A DNA stretch of 64,000 nt. It comes from Symsagittifera roscoffensis. Taxonomy: Eukaryota > Xenacoelomorpha > Acoela > Convolutidae. How positions within the stretch are numbered: the first letter of the stretch is position 1; each line of letters begins with the position of its first letter. The stretch spans positions 48,281,346-48,345,345 of the forward strand of contig NC_087064.1 of assembly GCF_963678635.1 (NCBI RefSeq), read 5' to 3'. Positions 11,850 to 21,470 of the stretch are shown here, piece by piece. Under the pieces are notes generated by a model, which was not told where the DNA came from, made no database searches, and saw only the letters and a list, made by a program, of their open reading frames with translations. Both the position numbers and the translations under genes were made by a program.

Positions 11850-12174
11850 CTTGTATAGGACAGTTTTGTATATGCACCAAATTTTGCAATGATAGACGAA
11901 CATTTATTAAGCAAGGAGAGAAAAAAATAACTTTTCTTAGCAAACGCTGCACTGTAAGAAACAGCGTCCCAAATTTTGCAGACAAAAGTCGTGTTTCAAA
12001 CAAACTTGGCTGGAAACTTTTAGGTTGATTTTTAGTTCAGTATAATTAATCTCAATTGGTTGACTGGTATCGCCTGACCTTTTATCTGACTTCCACTCAG
12101 TAGAGCGTTTTTAATGCAATAAAATGAACTGAGAGTTAAATTTTTTCATTATAAGATGAGATGTTTACTGGTAT
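11850..12174 (+). repeat. Segmental direct repeat, 5' flank of Helentron-like copy 5
   Basis: About 320 bp that is closely repeated at about 13548-13868. Shared landmarks include TTAGCAAACGCTGCACTGTA, AACTTGGCTGGAAACTTTT and TTGACTGGTATCGCCTGACC. In both places it runs directly into a Helentron-like copy at the same base. So either the duplication took flank and element together, or the real mobile unit is longer than the hairpin-bounded core. Confidence 0.75.
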
Positions 12175-12700
12175 TTGTTCCGACTTTAGTAACGAAAGTA
12201 ACGGAATATTTGTGCTCGTGGTGGGTTTTTTTTTCAGACAAACTTCGACATTTTAACTAGCCATTTTTGACGGATTTTTTTTACCATTCAAAAGGTATTG
12301 TTGTCTTAATTTTAAATTTGAAAAGATAATTGACCTGTGATCATTTTTCGTAAAGTTATGGGGGTTTAAAGATTGTCATTTTGGCCAATTAGAGACAATT
12401 AATGCGCGATATATTTCGCGCTATTAACGCGTAAGCGGAGATTTAATCCGTCATAGAAGTCGTTCCAAATTGGTTGAAAGAAGCTTATTTGTCATAATTG
12501 ATTTGTTAAAAGGAGTGAAATTGATTCTTTTGTACTCTATATCGCGTGTGGGGGGATGATTTTCATAAAAATTTCAAGTTTTAAAATTTTTTTTTTTCAT
12601 TTTGTTTTATTACCTTTAATTTTTTAATGTGACTACTGCTCCATAAACTTTAAAAGGCAGTCGGAACATTCAGGGCTTCGCCCTGATACGAGCAGTCTTG
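12175..12700 (+). mobile_element. Helentron-like element, copy 5
   Basis: A 526-bp plus-strand copy. The 5' end TTGTTCCGACTTTAG with its ACTTT..AAAGT hairpin is followed by GTGCTCG and a T-rich tract, the GCGCGATATATTTCGCGC block and AACGCGTAAGCGGAG. It ends with GGCAGTCGGAACATTCAGGG, the second hairpin, and GAGCAGTCTTG at 12700, followed by TTTT. This is one of the two best copies for deriving a consensus. Confidence 0.8.
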
Positions 12701-13164
12701 TTTTACATGGGATGCTTTTTGTGTGGTTTTTCTTAGGTTTTTTGTATTATAACTGGGATAGAATCTGCGAGTAGAAATGAGGGTTTAAAGACAATGTCGA
12801 AAAAGTGTAAGGGGTGGTAAACTTTTCGCGAATAGATTGGAATATAGTCAGAAAACGTATAATTAGACTAGACCAAGCTGGATAGGAAAAAAACAAATTC
12901 GTGAGTGAGCCGAAATGGAGGATGAAATCTCGAGCAGAGTAGTCTGAAAACTGTCTGAAAGTAATCTATGATCACACCTGATATTTGATAATAGTTCAAT
13001 AATAAAAATAATCTAGCTGAAACTTTGATCAAGCAAGAAAATTGCTTAATTCTAAAGGAGTTGGAAAATTGAATTTGAATGAAATTTTGGAACAAACCGA
13101 CTTACCATTGATAAATATGACAATTCATTAGATGAATAAAATTGGACTTTGGCTGAAATTTTGC
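12701..13164. other. No recognisable gene
   Basis: AT-rich sequence with no paralogue elsewhere in the window. Minus-strand frames starting at 12868 and 13052 run into the foldback repeat and look like chance frames. Confidence 0.5.
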
Positions 13165-13570
13165 ATGTCTGTACAAAACAGTCCCATACAAAACAGTCCA
13201 ATACAAAACAGTCCGGAAAAGTATGAAAATGAACAAAAAACAGTCCGATACAAAACAGTCCGAAAAACAGTCCCAATTAATAATTGTTTTAACAAGCCGG
13301 CAGGCAGAGAATTGCCCTTTGTTCAACAAGCAAAATGAACAAAATAGTGACCGCCGCAGTCGCGCCAACGTGTTGCCAGCTTCCCAACAGGGGGTAGGAC
13401 TTAATACGAAATTTCGAGCCGGTTATCGCCGCAAAGCGGCGACGCGCGCACAGCGCGCCCACCGGCGACCGTAAACCGGAATGTTTTGTATTGGAGTGTT
13501 TTTTCCTCCATTACATGATTTTTGGGACTATTTTGTATTGGACTGTTTTGTATAGGAATGTTTTGTATGT
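13165..13570. mobile_element. Foldback element with AATACAAAACAGTCC repeats
   Basis: The left arm (about 13165-13275) carries several copies of ATACAAAACAGTCC on the plus strand. The right arm (about 13495-13570) carries the inverse, GGACTGTTTTGTAT, several times. The arms enclose about 220 bp with a GC-rich block at 13340-13475 that stands out sharply from its AT-rich surroundings. Inverted arms made of short tandem units are typical of foldback (FB-like) elements or foldback MITEs. The right arm abuts the segment duplicated at 11850. Open frames spanning the arms are by-products of the repeat and are not called as genes. Confidence 0.65.
13418..13466. repeat. GC-rich three-stem (cruciform-like) structure
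   Basis: An outer stem GCCGGT (13418-13423) pairs with ACCGGC (13461-13466). It encloses two perfect hairpins: CGCCGC-AAA-GCGGCG (13427-13441) and GCGCGC-ACA-GCGCGC (13444-13458). The pairing is read directly from the bases. Function is unknown; it may be a structural end or a protein-binding site of the foldback element. Confidence 0.8.
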
Positions 13571-13868
13571 GGACCAAATTTTGCAAAAATACACGAACAT
13601 TGATTAAACAGGGAGACAAAAAAACTTTTCTTAGCAAACGCTGCACTGTAAGAAAAAGCCTCCCAGATTGTGCAGACAAAAGTCGTGTTTCATGCAAACT
13701 TGGCTGGAAACTTTTAGGTTGATTTTTAGTTCAGTCTAATTAATCTCAATTGGTTGACTGGTATCGCCTGACCTTTTATCTGACTTCAACTCAGGAGAGC
13801 GTTTTTAATGCAATAAAATGAACTGAGAGTTAAACCCTTTCATTTAAAGATGAGATGTTTACTGGTAT
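13548..13868 (+). repeat. Segmental direct repeat, second copy
   Basis: Counterpart of 11850-12174, about as long, with scattered substitutions and small indels. It joins the foldback right arm on one side and Helentron-like copy 6 on the other. Confidence 0.75.
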
Positions 13869-14331
13869 TTGTTCCGACTTTCGTAACGAAAGTAACAAAA
13901 TATTTGTGCTCGGGATGGGTTTTTTTCTTCAGACAATATTCGACTTTTTAAGTAGCCATTTTTGAAGGATTTTTTTTTATGATTCAAAAGGTATTGTTGT
14001 CCTGGGCTTAAATTTGAAAAGATATTTTTGTGATCATTTTTCGTAAAGTTATGGGGGTTTAATGATTGCCATTTTGGCCAATTTTAGACAACTAATGCGC
14101 GATATTTTTCGCGCTATTAATACGCTTATTTGCCATAATTGATTTGTTACTAGGAGCGAAATCTAATACTTTGTACTTTATATGGCGTAAGGGAGATGAA
14201 TTTTACAAAAAATCTCAAATAAAAAAACCACTTTAACTTGTTACATTCAATGTTTTCATGTTGTTACTGCTCCACAGACCTTAAGAGGCAGTCGGAACAT
14301 TCAGGGCCTCGCCCTAAAATGAGCCGTCTTG
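13869..14331 (+). mobile_element. Helentron-like element, copy 6
   Basis: A 463-bp plus-strand copy. The 5' end TTGTTCCGACTTTCG has a perfect ACTTTCG-TAA-CGAAAGT-type hairpin. An internal deletion removes part of the GCGTAAGCGGAG block. The 3' hairpin is degraded on its right side (TCAGGGCCTCGCCCTAA) and the terminus is CCGTCTTG. Confidence 0.75.
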
Positions 14332-14640
14332 TTTATAGTATGAAATTTTCATTCCGATTTTTGAATGTGGGAAAAATTTTGTTTTCGGGTGTGTTTTAGT
14401 TTTTCTTAAACTTTTCTTCACACAAAATCAAGTTGCAATTGATAATCTTCAGAATAAATAATTGAAAAAGAACTAAAGGCCTCAAAGTTATTTAAAAAAA
14501 TCGAGCAGCATTAAAAGTTTGTAGCAAAATTTCTCAGTATGGAAAAAACCCGTTTCAAGTTTCAAACTAATGCTGTTTAATCCTAATGCGAGAAAGTATA
14601 GCGCATACATAAAACAAGCGCGTAGAAAGCATAAAGAAAA
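14332..14640. other. No recognisable gene
   Basis: AT-rich spacer between Helentron-like copies 6 and 7. I see nothing in it. Confidence 0.5.
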
Positions 14641-15111
14641 TGACGGTTTATTGTGCTCGGATGTTTTTTTCTGCAGACAATTTTCAACCTCTTAACTAGC
14701 AATTTTTGACAGATTTTTGTCTCGTATCAATCAATAAATAGTGTTGTCTTGTAGAAAAGTTTTTGGCATGTTATCATTTTTTGTAAAGTTTTTAGTTATC
14801 AATTTGCCCAAGTTATGACAATCAACGCGCGATATTTTTCGTGCTTTTAGAGTGTATCGGAAATTTTTCCGTCTTAGAAATCGTTCCAAACTGTATTAGG
14901 GCATGCTCTTAGGTATATTGATTACATTGCTATAAGAAAATGTCTCATTTTGTATTTTAGACTTCGTGTGGGGAGATGATTTAAATGATTTTAAAAAATG
15001 GAAATTTTTACTGTTATGAAAATTTGATCAGTTATTTCAATTTGAGCTACTCAATAGAAATGAAAATGCAGCCGGATCATTCAACGCTTCGCCATGATAA
15101 GAGCACTTTTG
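14641..15111 (+). mobile_element. Helentron-like element, copy 7 (old)
   Basis: A diverged plus-strand copy. Recognisable blocks are TTTATTGTGCTCGG near 14647, TTAACTAGCAATTTTTGA near 14692, CAACGCGCGATATTTTTCG near 14822, and a 3' end GCAGCCGGATCATTCAACGC leading to a weakened hairpin and CACTTTTG at 15111. Confidence 0.6.
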
Positions 15112-15540
15112 CTTAAGATTATTATATTACATTTACAGCGCGAACACTTAGGGAATTGTTAGTTTTCTCTCTTGCTATGAGAAGCATTAATAATTAGTAT
15201 ATAAAATTCCAAAATAGTTTTTCGGAGCTCAATTTAATATCTTTCTCATCCCTATACTCAGTATAAACACAAAATTTGATTTTAAAAAAATCTATTATTT
15301 GTCTTATTTTGGTAAGAAAACTCTGTGCTAGTTGCACAAAAACCGGTTGGTTTTGTTGGTTTTTGGGTTTCAAACAAACTGTAAAAGCAAATTAGCGGGT
15401 ATTAAATAGCGGGATAGGAGGCAAAAAAGGAACAATTGCAATTCCAAGAGCTCAAAGAGCTCAGTTGTTGATCCAATCAAAGATCCAGTAAAAGAGTTCT
15501 TCAATTCTGATTGTGTAATTTTTCATGACTTTGCTTAGAA
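15112..15540. other. No recognisable gene
   Basis: AT-rich spacer between two old Helentron-like copies. It contains a short GAGCTCAAAGAGCTC palindromic stretch near 15448 and nothing else of note. Confidence 0.5.
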
Positions 15541-16020
15541 ACAATATTTGTGCTTGGGGTGTTTTTTTCTCCAAGCGAAATTCTACTTTTTAACTAGCAT
15601 TTTTTACCAATGTTTTCATCTTTTGCACAATACTGTTGTCTCAAATTGAAAAGAACGTCACCTGTGATCTTTTTTGTAAAGTTATGAGGGTTTGACGATT
15701 GCCAATTTGGGTCAAATAACGCGCGATATATTTCGTGATTTTAACGCGTAAGCGAAGATTTAACCCGTCTTTAAAACTGCCACAATTGAATTTAGACATA
15801 CTATTGAGTCTATTTAGTACTTTATTATCTGCAATTTGTATCAAGTTGTTCTTGACATAGGGGGTATTTTTACAAAAAAAAAATCTCGAAATTAAAAAGA
15901 AAACATAACTTTTACATTGGAAAGGTCATCAGTTTTTTAACAGCGAGCACTGCTTCATAGGCTTTAAGAGGCAAACAGGCTGTCGAGACAATCAGGGTTT
16001 AGTCCTGTCACGAATTGAAA
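15541..16020 (+). mobile_element. Helentron-like element, copy 8 (old)
   Basis: A diverged plus-strand copy: AATATTTGTGCTTGGGGTG at about 15543, ACTTTTTAACTAGCA near 15586, AACGCGCGATATATTTCGTG near 15717, AACGCGTAAGCGAAG near 15743. It ends in a decayed 3' hairpin near 15990-16015 (ATCAGGG...TCCTGTC). Confidence 0.55.
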
Positions 16021-16956
16021 GGAAAAAAATTATGGCGTAAGCTGTTTTTTTTTCGTCCCAATTCTGATTATCTCGACGAAAATTCCCTTTTCCATAATTT
16101 CCATTACGAAATGATTTTTAAACTTAGGATGTTCTGACTGACCGACCACGCTGATTTAAGCAACCGACTATACTTTTTTTGATTTATTAACGCTTTTTTA
16201 CCGTAAAATTTTCAAAATCGACAAAACGAAACAAGCAAAGGTATCTAGTTTGTACTTTTGAAAATAAAATCGGGTCTGATGTTCAAAGTTTTCTTTTCAA
16301 ATCTTTTATATTCTGTAACATCTGATAATCAAATTTTTTAAACCCTTGTTTAAAAATTCATAAACCCCAACGCTAACAAACGAATTAGGGGCTTCATAAA
16401 CTTTAAGCTTCAAGATTGAAGTTCAATTGAATTAAATAGCAAACATTCTGCGAACATTTTACCCAACTTTGCACTGAGTGAATCTTTAAATGTAGTGAAA
16501 AAAGTGTAAATTTTTTAACCATCAAATTGCCGATAGAAAAATTTTGACAGTAACTGTAATTTTCTCAAAATTAGTACCAAATCAGAGATTCAATTCTCCG
16601 TATCTTTTCCTTTTGGTCGGACCACCCCAAAAATGTCGACTTTTTTCGCCGCGAAAACTGAATAACTATACAAAAAGTTCATGTGAAGTCGATTGATGAT
16701 TCCTTTGAAAACCCTTATAATCCATATCTGCGCTACAAAGAGATATTCCGATAACTTTTTAAAATTTGAGAAAAACGGTTTGAAGTTAGTCTTTCATTTT
16801 GAGTGAACAGTTACAAAGGGAAAAGGAAGATTAAGTAGAATTGACTAAATTTTGAAGCCGTTTGAATAGTTTCACAGTCTACTATCAGAAGCTCAGTGGC
16901 GAGCCTCCCCACCGCCGCAAAGCTTAAGTAACTAAACGGGGGTGTAGCGACTTGCA
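16021..16956. other. No recognisable gene
   Basis: AT-rich sequence. Short GC-richer patch CCCCACCGCCGCAAAGC near 16908, just before the paired repeat that follows. Confidence 0.5.
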
Positions 16957-17047
16957 TGCGTGCCGCTTAGCATGCGCAATTAAATAGCTACTCACTTTGA
17001 TGCGGCACTCATGAATGAAAGCCTAGATGAATGATATGTTCAATATT
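16957..17047 (+). repeat. Dispersed repeat, copy a
   Basis: A roughly 90-bp segment beginning CCGCTTAGCATGCGCAATTA and ending near GATATGTTCAA. It recurs, diverged, at 19162-19242 in the same orientation. Identity and function are unknown. Confidence 0.6.
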
Positions 17048-17216
17048 AATCGTAAAAAGGCGTAATTAAAATAATTTGTACAGAAAAAAAAATAAATTAA
17101 AAATCTTAAATAGCCATGTATTCCTTTTGAGAAATGAGTCTGTATAAATTATGCGTTTGAAAAGATAATGAACAAATGTGCATTTGTTCGAAATGCAATG
17201 TCATATCAAAACTTAG

Positions 17217-17276
17217 ATCTACTTAACAATCTTCCCCCCCCCTTTTTACAGAAAGGGGGGAGATTGTTAAGTAGAT
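17217..17276. repeat. Long G/C-tract hairpin
   Basis: A perfect 16-bp stem (ATCTACTTAACAATCT pairing with AGATTGTTAAGTAGAT) is extended by a C run with T's opposite AAAGGGGGG. The right-arm motif GGGG..AGATTGTTAAGTAGAT recurs imperfectly near 17366-17390 and 17790-17815, on either side of the MITE at 17392-17777. This suggests related G-rich ends of an older element. Confidence 0.7.
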
Positions 17277-17391
17277 TAAGTTACTCGAATTTTTGACCAA
17301 TCAGAATGCAGCAAACTTATAATTCTCAATACAAAGCTCTTGCGCTAGTTTACTGTATTTATTCATAGGGGTGGAGATTCTTAAGTAGATA

Positions 17392-17777
17392 GGGGGCGTT
17401 CAACAGTGCCGAAGTACAACAGTGCCGAAAAAGGTGGGAAAATTTCAAAATAAATTACACGCATTTTGTAAAGAGCGGTAAATTACTGACGCTAATTATC
17501 AAAGAAAATCACTTCAATTTTGGCGCCAATATGTCTGCAACTGCAAATTAAACAATTATTTTGGCGCCAAAACGTGTAAGCTGCAAATTTTGTTGCTCAA
17601 AATCTTTAAGTTTTACTTAAGATTTTAAACAATCGCTGTTTAATTTTTGATTGCCGCACTTAATATGTTGAAATTTGTTCAAGTTTTCGGCACTGTTGAA
17701 CAAAATTTTCACTTTCGGCACTGTTGAACAAAATTTTCATTTTCGGTACTGTTGTACTTCGGTACTGTGTACTGCCC
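17392..17777. mobile_element. 386-bp MITE with CAACAGTGCCGAA repeats, TA-flanked
   Basis: Inverted ends: the left end GGGGGCGTTCAACAGTGCCG and the right end, read in reverse, GGGCAGTACACAGTACCGAA. Each end is followed by AGTACAACAGT(G/A)CCGAAAA. The right arm holds extra tandem copies of TTTCGGCACTGTTGAACAAA. The element is flanked by TA on both sides, as for Tc1/mariner-type non-autonomous elements. No coding capacity is seen. Confidence 0.65.
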
Positions 17778-18519
17778 TAATAGATACCATAGGGGGGAGG
17801 TTGTTAAATAGATCCCAAAATTTAGTTCATTAAACCATTTTGGCTTAAGTAAACTGGTTTAGCGAACAAAAGTTCAACATGACTTAGCATTTTGATACAG
17901 TTATTCCATTTAACTATATGATCCATTCAACATTTTTGCTAATAATCAAAACAGTGAGTAATTTAACATTTAATCCATTCAACATATTTGCTAATATATT
18001 GTTGCAATTCCAACTATCGAACAAAGTGACCAAGTACGTACCCGAACCCAGCGAAGGCTGTTTTCCTAGATAGAAATAATATATAGATTACATAGCCAAA
18101 ACTTTTGTACTTTTTGTACAGAATTGATCTATTTCTTTCTTAGTTTAGAAATAAACATTTTCTGGAAAGAAATAACCAGAAATCACATCACTGCTCACAA
18201 GCAACGAGATAAACATGCTTCGAGTATACCCAATAGCCGTAGCAACACAATAGCCGTAGCAGCACTCTTTTCTAGCTATAAATAGTTTAAATTTAGCTAA
18301 TTTTTGATCAGAAATTGGATGTGAAACAAAGAAGTTTAAGAAAATCTCTGCTTTATTTAAACATTTCACAAAGAATTTCTGACCAGAAAACTAGATTAGG
18401 TTTAAAGTATTCCAGGTCAGAAATAAAGAATTTTATCTTTACGGGTACGCATTGGGTAGTCAATTTTCAATTAACTGATTTAATCATTAGAACAATGTCA
18501 ATGCCTTGAGCTGAGAAGT
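17778..18519. other. No recognisable gene
   Basis: AT-rich sequence. Opposed 60-75 codon frames at 18145-18369 and 18315-18509 have no recognisable motif. A short direct repeat, AATAGCCGTAGCA, occurs near 18232 and 18249. Confidence 0.5.
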
Positions 18520-18960
18520 TAAAATAATATATTTCATCTTTGATCTTTTTTTTCTAAACTTATAGGGGTTTAAAAATACCATTCTGGCCAAATTGGGCTA
18601 CTCAGCAGGCGATAAATTTTTATCTTCAAACTCGTCAGCTTTTATAAAACGAAACAAGTCACAGTTTAATTAACACAACTCGCCTGTTAGTTATGCCAAT
18701 TTAGCCTCTGAATAAGCTCAAATATATCCGCTTGTTAATATTCCCAAAAAATATTGACGCCGCGGGCTTTATTTTTGTTTAAAGATATTTTACCTGTTTT
18801 TTTTTCAGATAGTATGGGGGCCGTAAAAGTGCCATTCTTGCAATATTAAGATATCTAACAGGCTATTTTTTTCTATGAACGCCTGAGCGTTGATTTGTAA
18901 AAAAAAATTTTCATATTTTTTGTTTGTGAACACTTTTTTTCTCACTAACTAAATCAAATA
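18520..18960 (+). mobile_element. Very old Helentron-like fragments
   Basis: Two blocks resemble the middle of the family. ATAGGGGTTTAAAAATACCA followed by TTCTGGCCAAATTGGG lies near 18562. GATATTTTACCTG with ATGGGGGCCGTAAAAGTGCC lies near 18785-18835. Neither terminus is recognisable, so this is a relic assignment by motif order only. Confidence 0.35.
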
Positions 18961-19161
18961 CTTTAATGTGACACTTGTACTAAAACGAGCAATATTATAT
19001 TGGTGTTTTTCTGTGACTTGAAATATTTTTCTAACGTGACAAGCATCGAAAAGTTCACGGCTCTTATGTTTCAATATTTTGCTTTCAAGTAGGAGAAGCT
19101 TTCATTATCGATTAGATTTCAGTAACTCTCTCTTAATTTCATAAGTGCGATATGTATGTGT

Positions 19162-19242
19162 ACCACTTAGCATGCGCAATTAAAGTAGTATCTCACTTTA
19201 ATGCACCCGCATGAACGAAAACCTTCGAACGCTGATATGTTC
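19162..19242 (+). repeat. Dispersed repeat, copy b
   Basis: A diverged second copy of the 16957-17047 segment, sharing CTTAGCATGCGCAATTAAA, TCTCACTTT, CATGAA and GATATGTTCAA in order. Confidence 0.6.
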
Positions 19243-19255
19243 AAAAAATCGTAAA

Positions 19256-19350
19256 TAGATATAATGAACATAAGTTTTGATATAATGAACATAAAACAAT
19301 GATTTTGATATCTTTTTTGGTATAATGAACATGATATAATAAACATAAAA
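19256..19350. repeat. Imperfect tandem repeat GATATAATGAACATAA
   Basis: Four to five degenerate copies of a roughly 16-bp unit built on TATAATGAACATAA, with AT-rich spacers between some of them. Confidence 0.65.
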
Positions 19351-19495
19351 AGATTTTATCAAAACATAAAATCAAAATAGTTTTTCAAGTTATTGCAATA
19401 AATTTTTTTTTGGAAACTAGTTTTTGGAAATAAATTAACTTTTGAAGACCCAAATTAAGAAATTATTCTGACTTTTATTGCCTACTAAAAACCAA

Positions 19496-20087
19496 CAAGA
19501 CTGCTCGAATATCAGGCCAAAGCGCTGAATGTTCCGACTGCCCCGTAACCCATATCGAGTAGTTTTTCTGAAAAAGAAAAGATTGAAAAAACTTTTGGAC
19601 AATACCTTGAATTTTAGGGAAAAATAACAAAGATCAAGTGTAGATATTTGATTCGTAGGGAATTATGACGACCGACCTCAATTCAATTTGGAACAATTTT
19701 CTTCTGCTGGATACTTGCGACGCATAGATTCTTTGCATTATGCTTTCAGGACAGACCGCATAAAATAGTCCAATGACCGCATGGCCAAATAAGCGATTTT
19801 CAAACTCCCAAAACTTTGCAAAAAATTATTGCTGGTAAAAACATCTTTTCATATTCGATTTTGGGGTGTCAATTTCTTCAGTGGGGCATAAATTTTTTTT
19901 TTGCTAAAAATTATTGTTTCGATCATCGAAAATCGACTGAATAAAAAATGTCACACAAAGCATAAGTTTTTCATTATCTTCAAAAATCAGAACAAAAATT
20001 TCCTGATTAATTGATTTTGAGTTAAAAGAAATAGACAAAAAACTTTAAAAAGTCAAAGTTTTTTCCCATTTTCAGAAGTCGGAACAA
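19496..20087 (-). mobile_element. Helentron-like element, copy 9
   Basis: A minus-strand copy, 592 bp. Its 3' terminus is at 19496 with a partly degraded hairpin (ATCAGGCCAAAGCGCTGAAT) and GTTCCGACTGCC. The opposite end at 20075-20087 keeps AGTCGGAACAA. The middle is strongly diverged, with TCTTTTCATATTCG and ACTCCCAAAACTTTGC as the best landmarks. Confidence 0.65.
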
Positions 20088-21285
20088 TTAGCTGACTCAT
20101 TTGGTTAGTCTCAATAGTTACGCTCGAAACTAGGTTCATCTCATCAAGGCAAGGCCTTGGAGTATCCGAGTGTCATTTCGGGTGCTTGAAAGTTTGGTCT
20201 TTTAAACCAAATTCAATAAAAAACTTGATATTTTTTAATCTAATATTATAATAATTTCCTCAGTGAGCAATTTCAAATATTTTCAGAGCAAAAAATTTCA
20301 CTGCAAACGCTACAGGCTAATGAAAAATGGGATAGCTTACGCATTTTATTTTCTCAAATCATGGGCAAAAAATCAAAAATTTTCTCGACCTTTTCTTAAG
20401 TCGATCAAATTGATTTTCTGAGCTCTCCCAAATCACTATAAAGACCCCAAGTTTTCAGCACCGGAGGCAAGCTTTTGAAAAAAAAACAGGCCAAAAAAAG
20501 GAGTTTAAAGGCATTTTTGAAAATGTTGACACAAAAATGGCGTTTTTTGGCACGACCCCCCCCCCTCAAAATTAGTATATTTTGGCTTTGGCGTCCAAAG
20601 CGCCTTTAGAAAATTTGAAGGTCAGTCGGCCAAAATTAAATATGATCTCAAAATAATACAAAAGGGGATCGTCCCTTTGGGTCGGCAGGGGGTGTAATCC
20701 CTGAGGGAAAACGCGTCCACCCCCTCCAGCCCCCCTAAATCCGCTGCTGACCCAAATTGATCCCATGTTCAAATCCCCACACCAATATGAAAATTGATCA
20801 TGCGTGGAATATTTTTTTCACAGTTCTCAGTTCATGGCTTCAATGTTTTCCAAACTACAAAATGGATCGTGAAAAACGACTCGAAGTACAAACAAGGTGT
20901 CTTTTTCTTCAAAAATCAAAGTGACACGGAAATTAGTCTGTGGTGTTGAAAATTATGCCACGCTTAAAATTTGTGTTGTCTGGAACCACATCTAAAAGTC
21001 ACCTTTTAAGGAATATGCTCTCGAAATTTAACTGTTTAAAATGATTTCAAAGATTTCCATTTTTCTTAAAAAGGGCCTGCGGCGCAGGAAAAGTCCGCAA
21101 AATAGGTTCAATCGCTGGTTTGGGTAGAGCTCAAAATTTCAAAATGGCGGGCGTAAAAAGCCCTCAACAATTTTACAGATTTATCTTTATGAATTTGTTT
21201 GTCACTTTCCAAAAAAGTTCCTAGGCCCGCTTGAGAAACATTATTTCAAAGATAAATCAAATTCAAACACTAGGGGAGCGGTGGC
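20088..21285. other. No gene; possible divergent Helentron end and a C/G-rich patch
   Basis: At about 20130-20170, CATCAAGGCAAGGCCTTGGA forms a hairpin followed by a GTGTC-like stretch. This resembles a divergent 3' end of the Helentron-like family in minus orientation, but no other end is visible. At 20550-20770 a patch with runs of C (CCCCCCCCC) and G (GCAGGGGGTGTAATCCCTGA) differs in composition from its surroundings, and I cannot assign it. Confidence 0.35.
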
Positions 21286-21470
21286 GAAGGGGTTACGTCT
21301 CCGCCACTCAATCGAAATTTTGGATGCTCGAGGCTCACCATGACCCGTGCTCGTTGTTTGAGGTTGAGGCAACATTACCCATCACAGAAAAATAACAAAA
21401 AAGCTGTAAGTAGTTCTTAAGCAGGGGCACAACAGCGGTTCGCCGTGATGAGCTGTACAGCTCGTATGCT
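21286..21470 (+). mobile_element. Candidate tRNA-derived SINE
   Basis: GGTGGCGAAGGGGTTA at about 21290 resembles a tRNA A-box/D-arm (TGGC..AG.GGTTA). It is followed about 40 bp later by GATGCTCGAGGCTCACC, which loosely resembles a B box. The downstream part includes an inverted GAGCTGTACAGCTC near 21450. This order is that of a tRNA-derived SINE head with an unrelated body. The B box is poor, so the copy is probably inactive or the call is wrong. Confidence 0.35.

Noticed and set aside
13102-13722. Overlapping 66-98 codon frames on both strands
   Set aside because: They run across the foldback arms, with TKQSEKQS/QNSPIQNSP-type products that simply translate the ATACAAAACAGTCC repeat.
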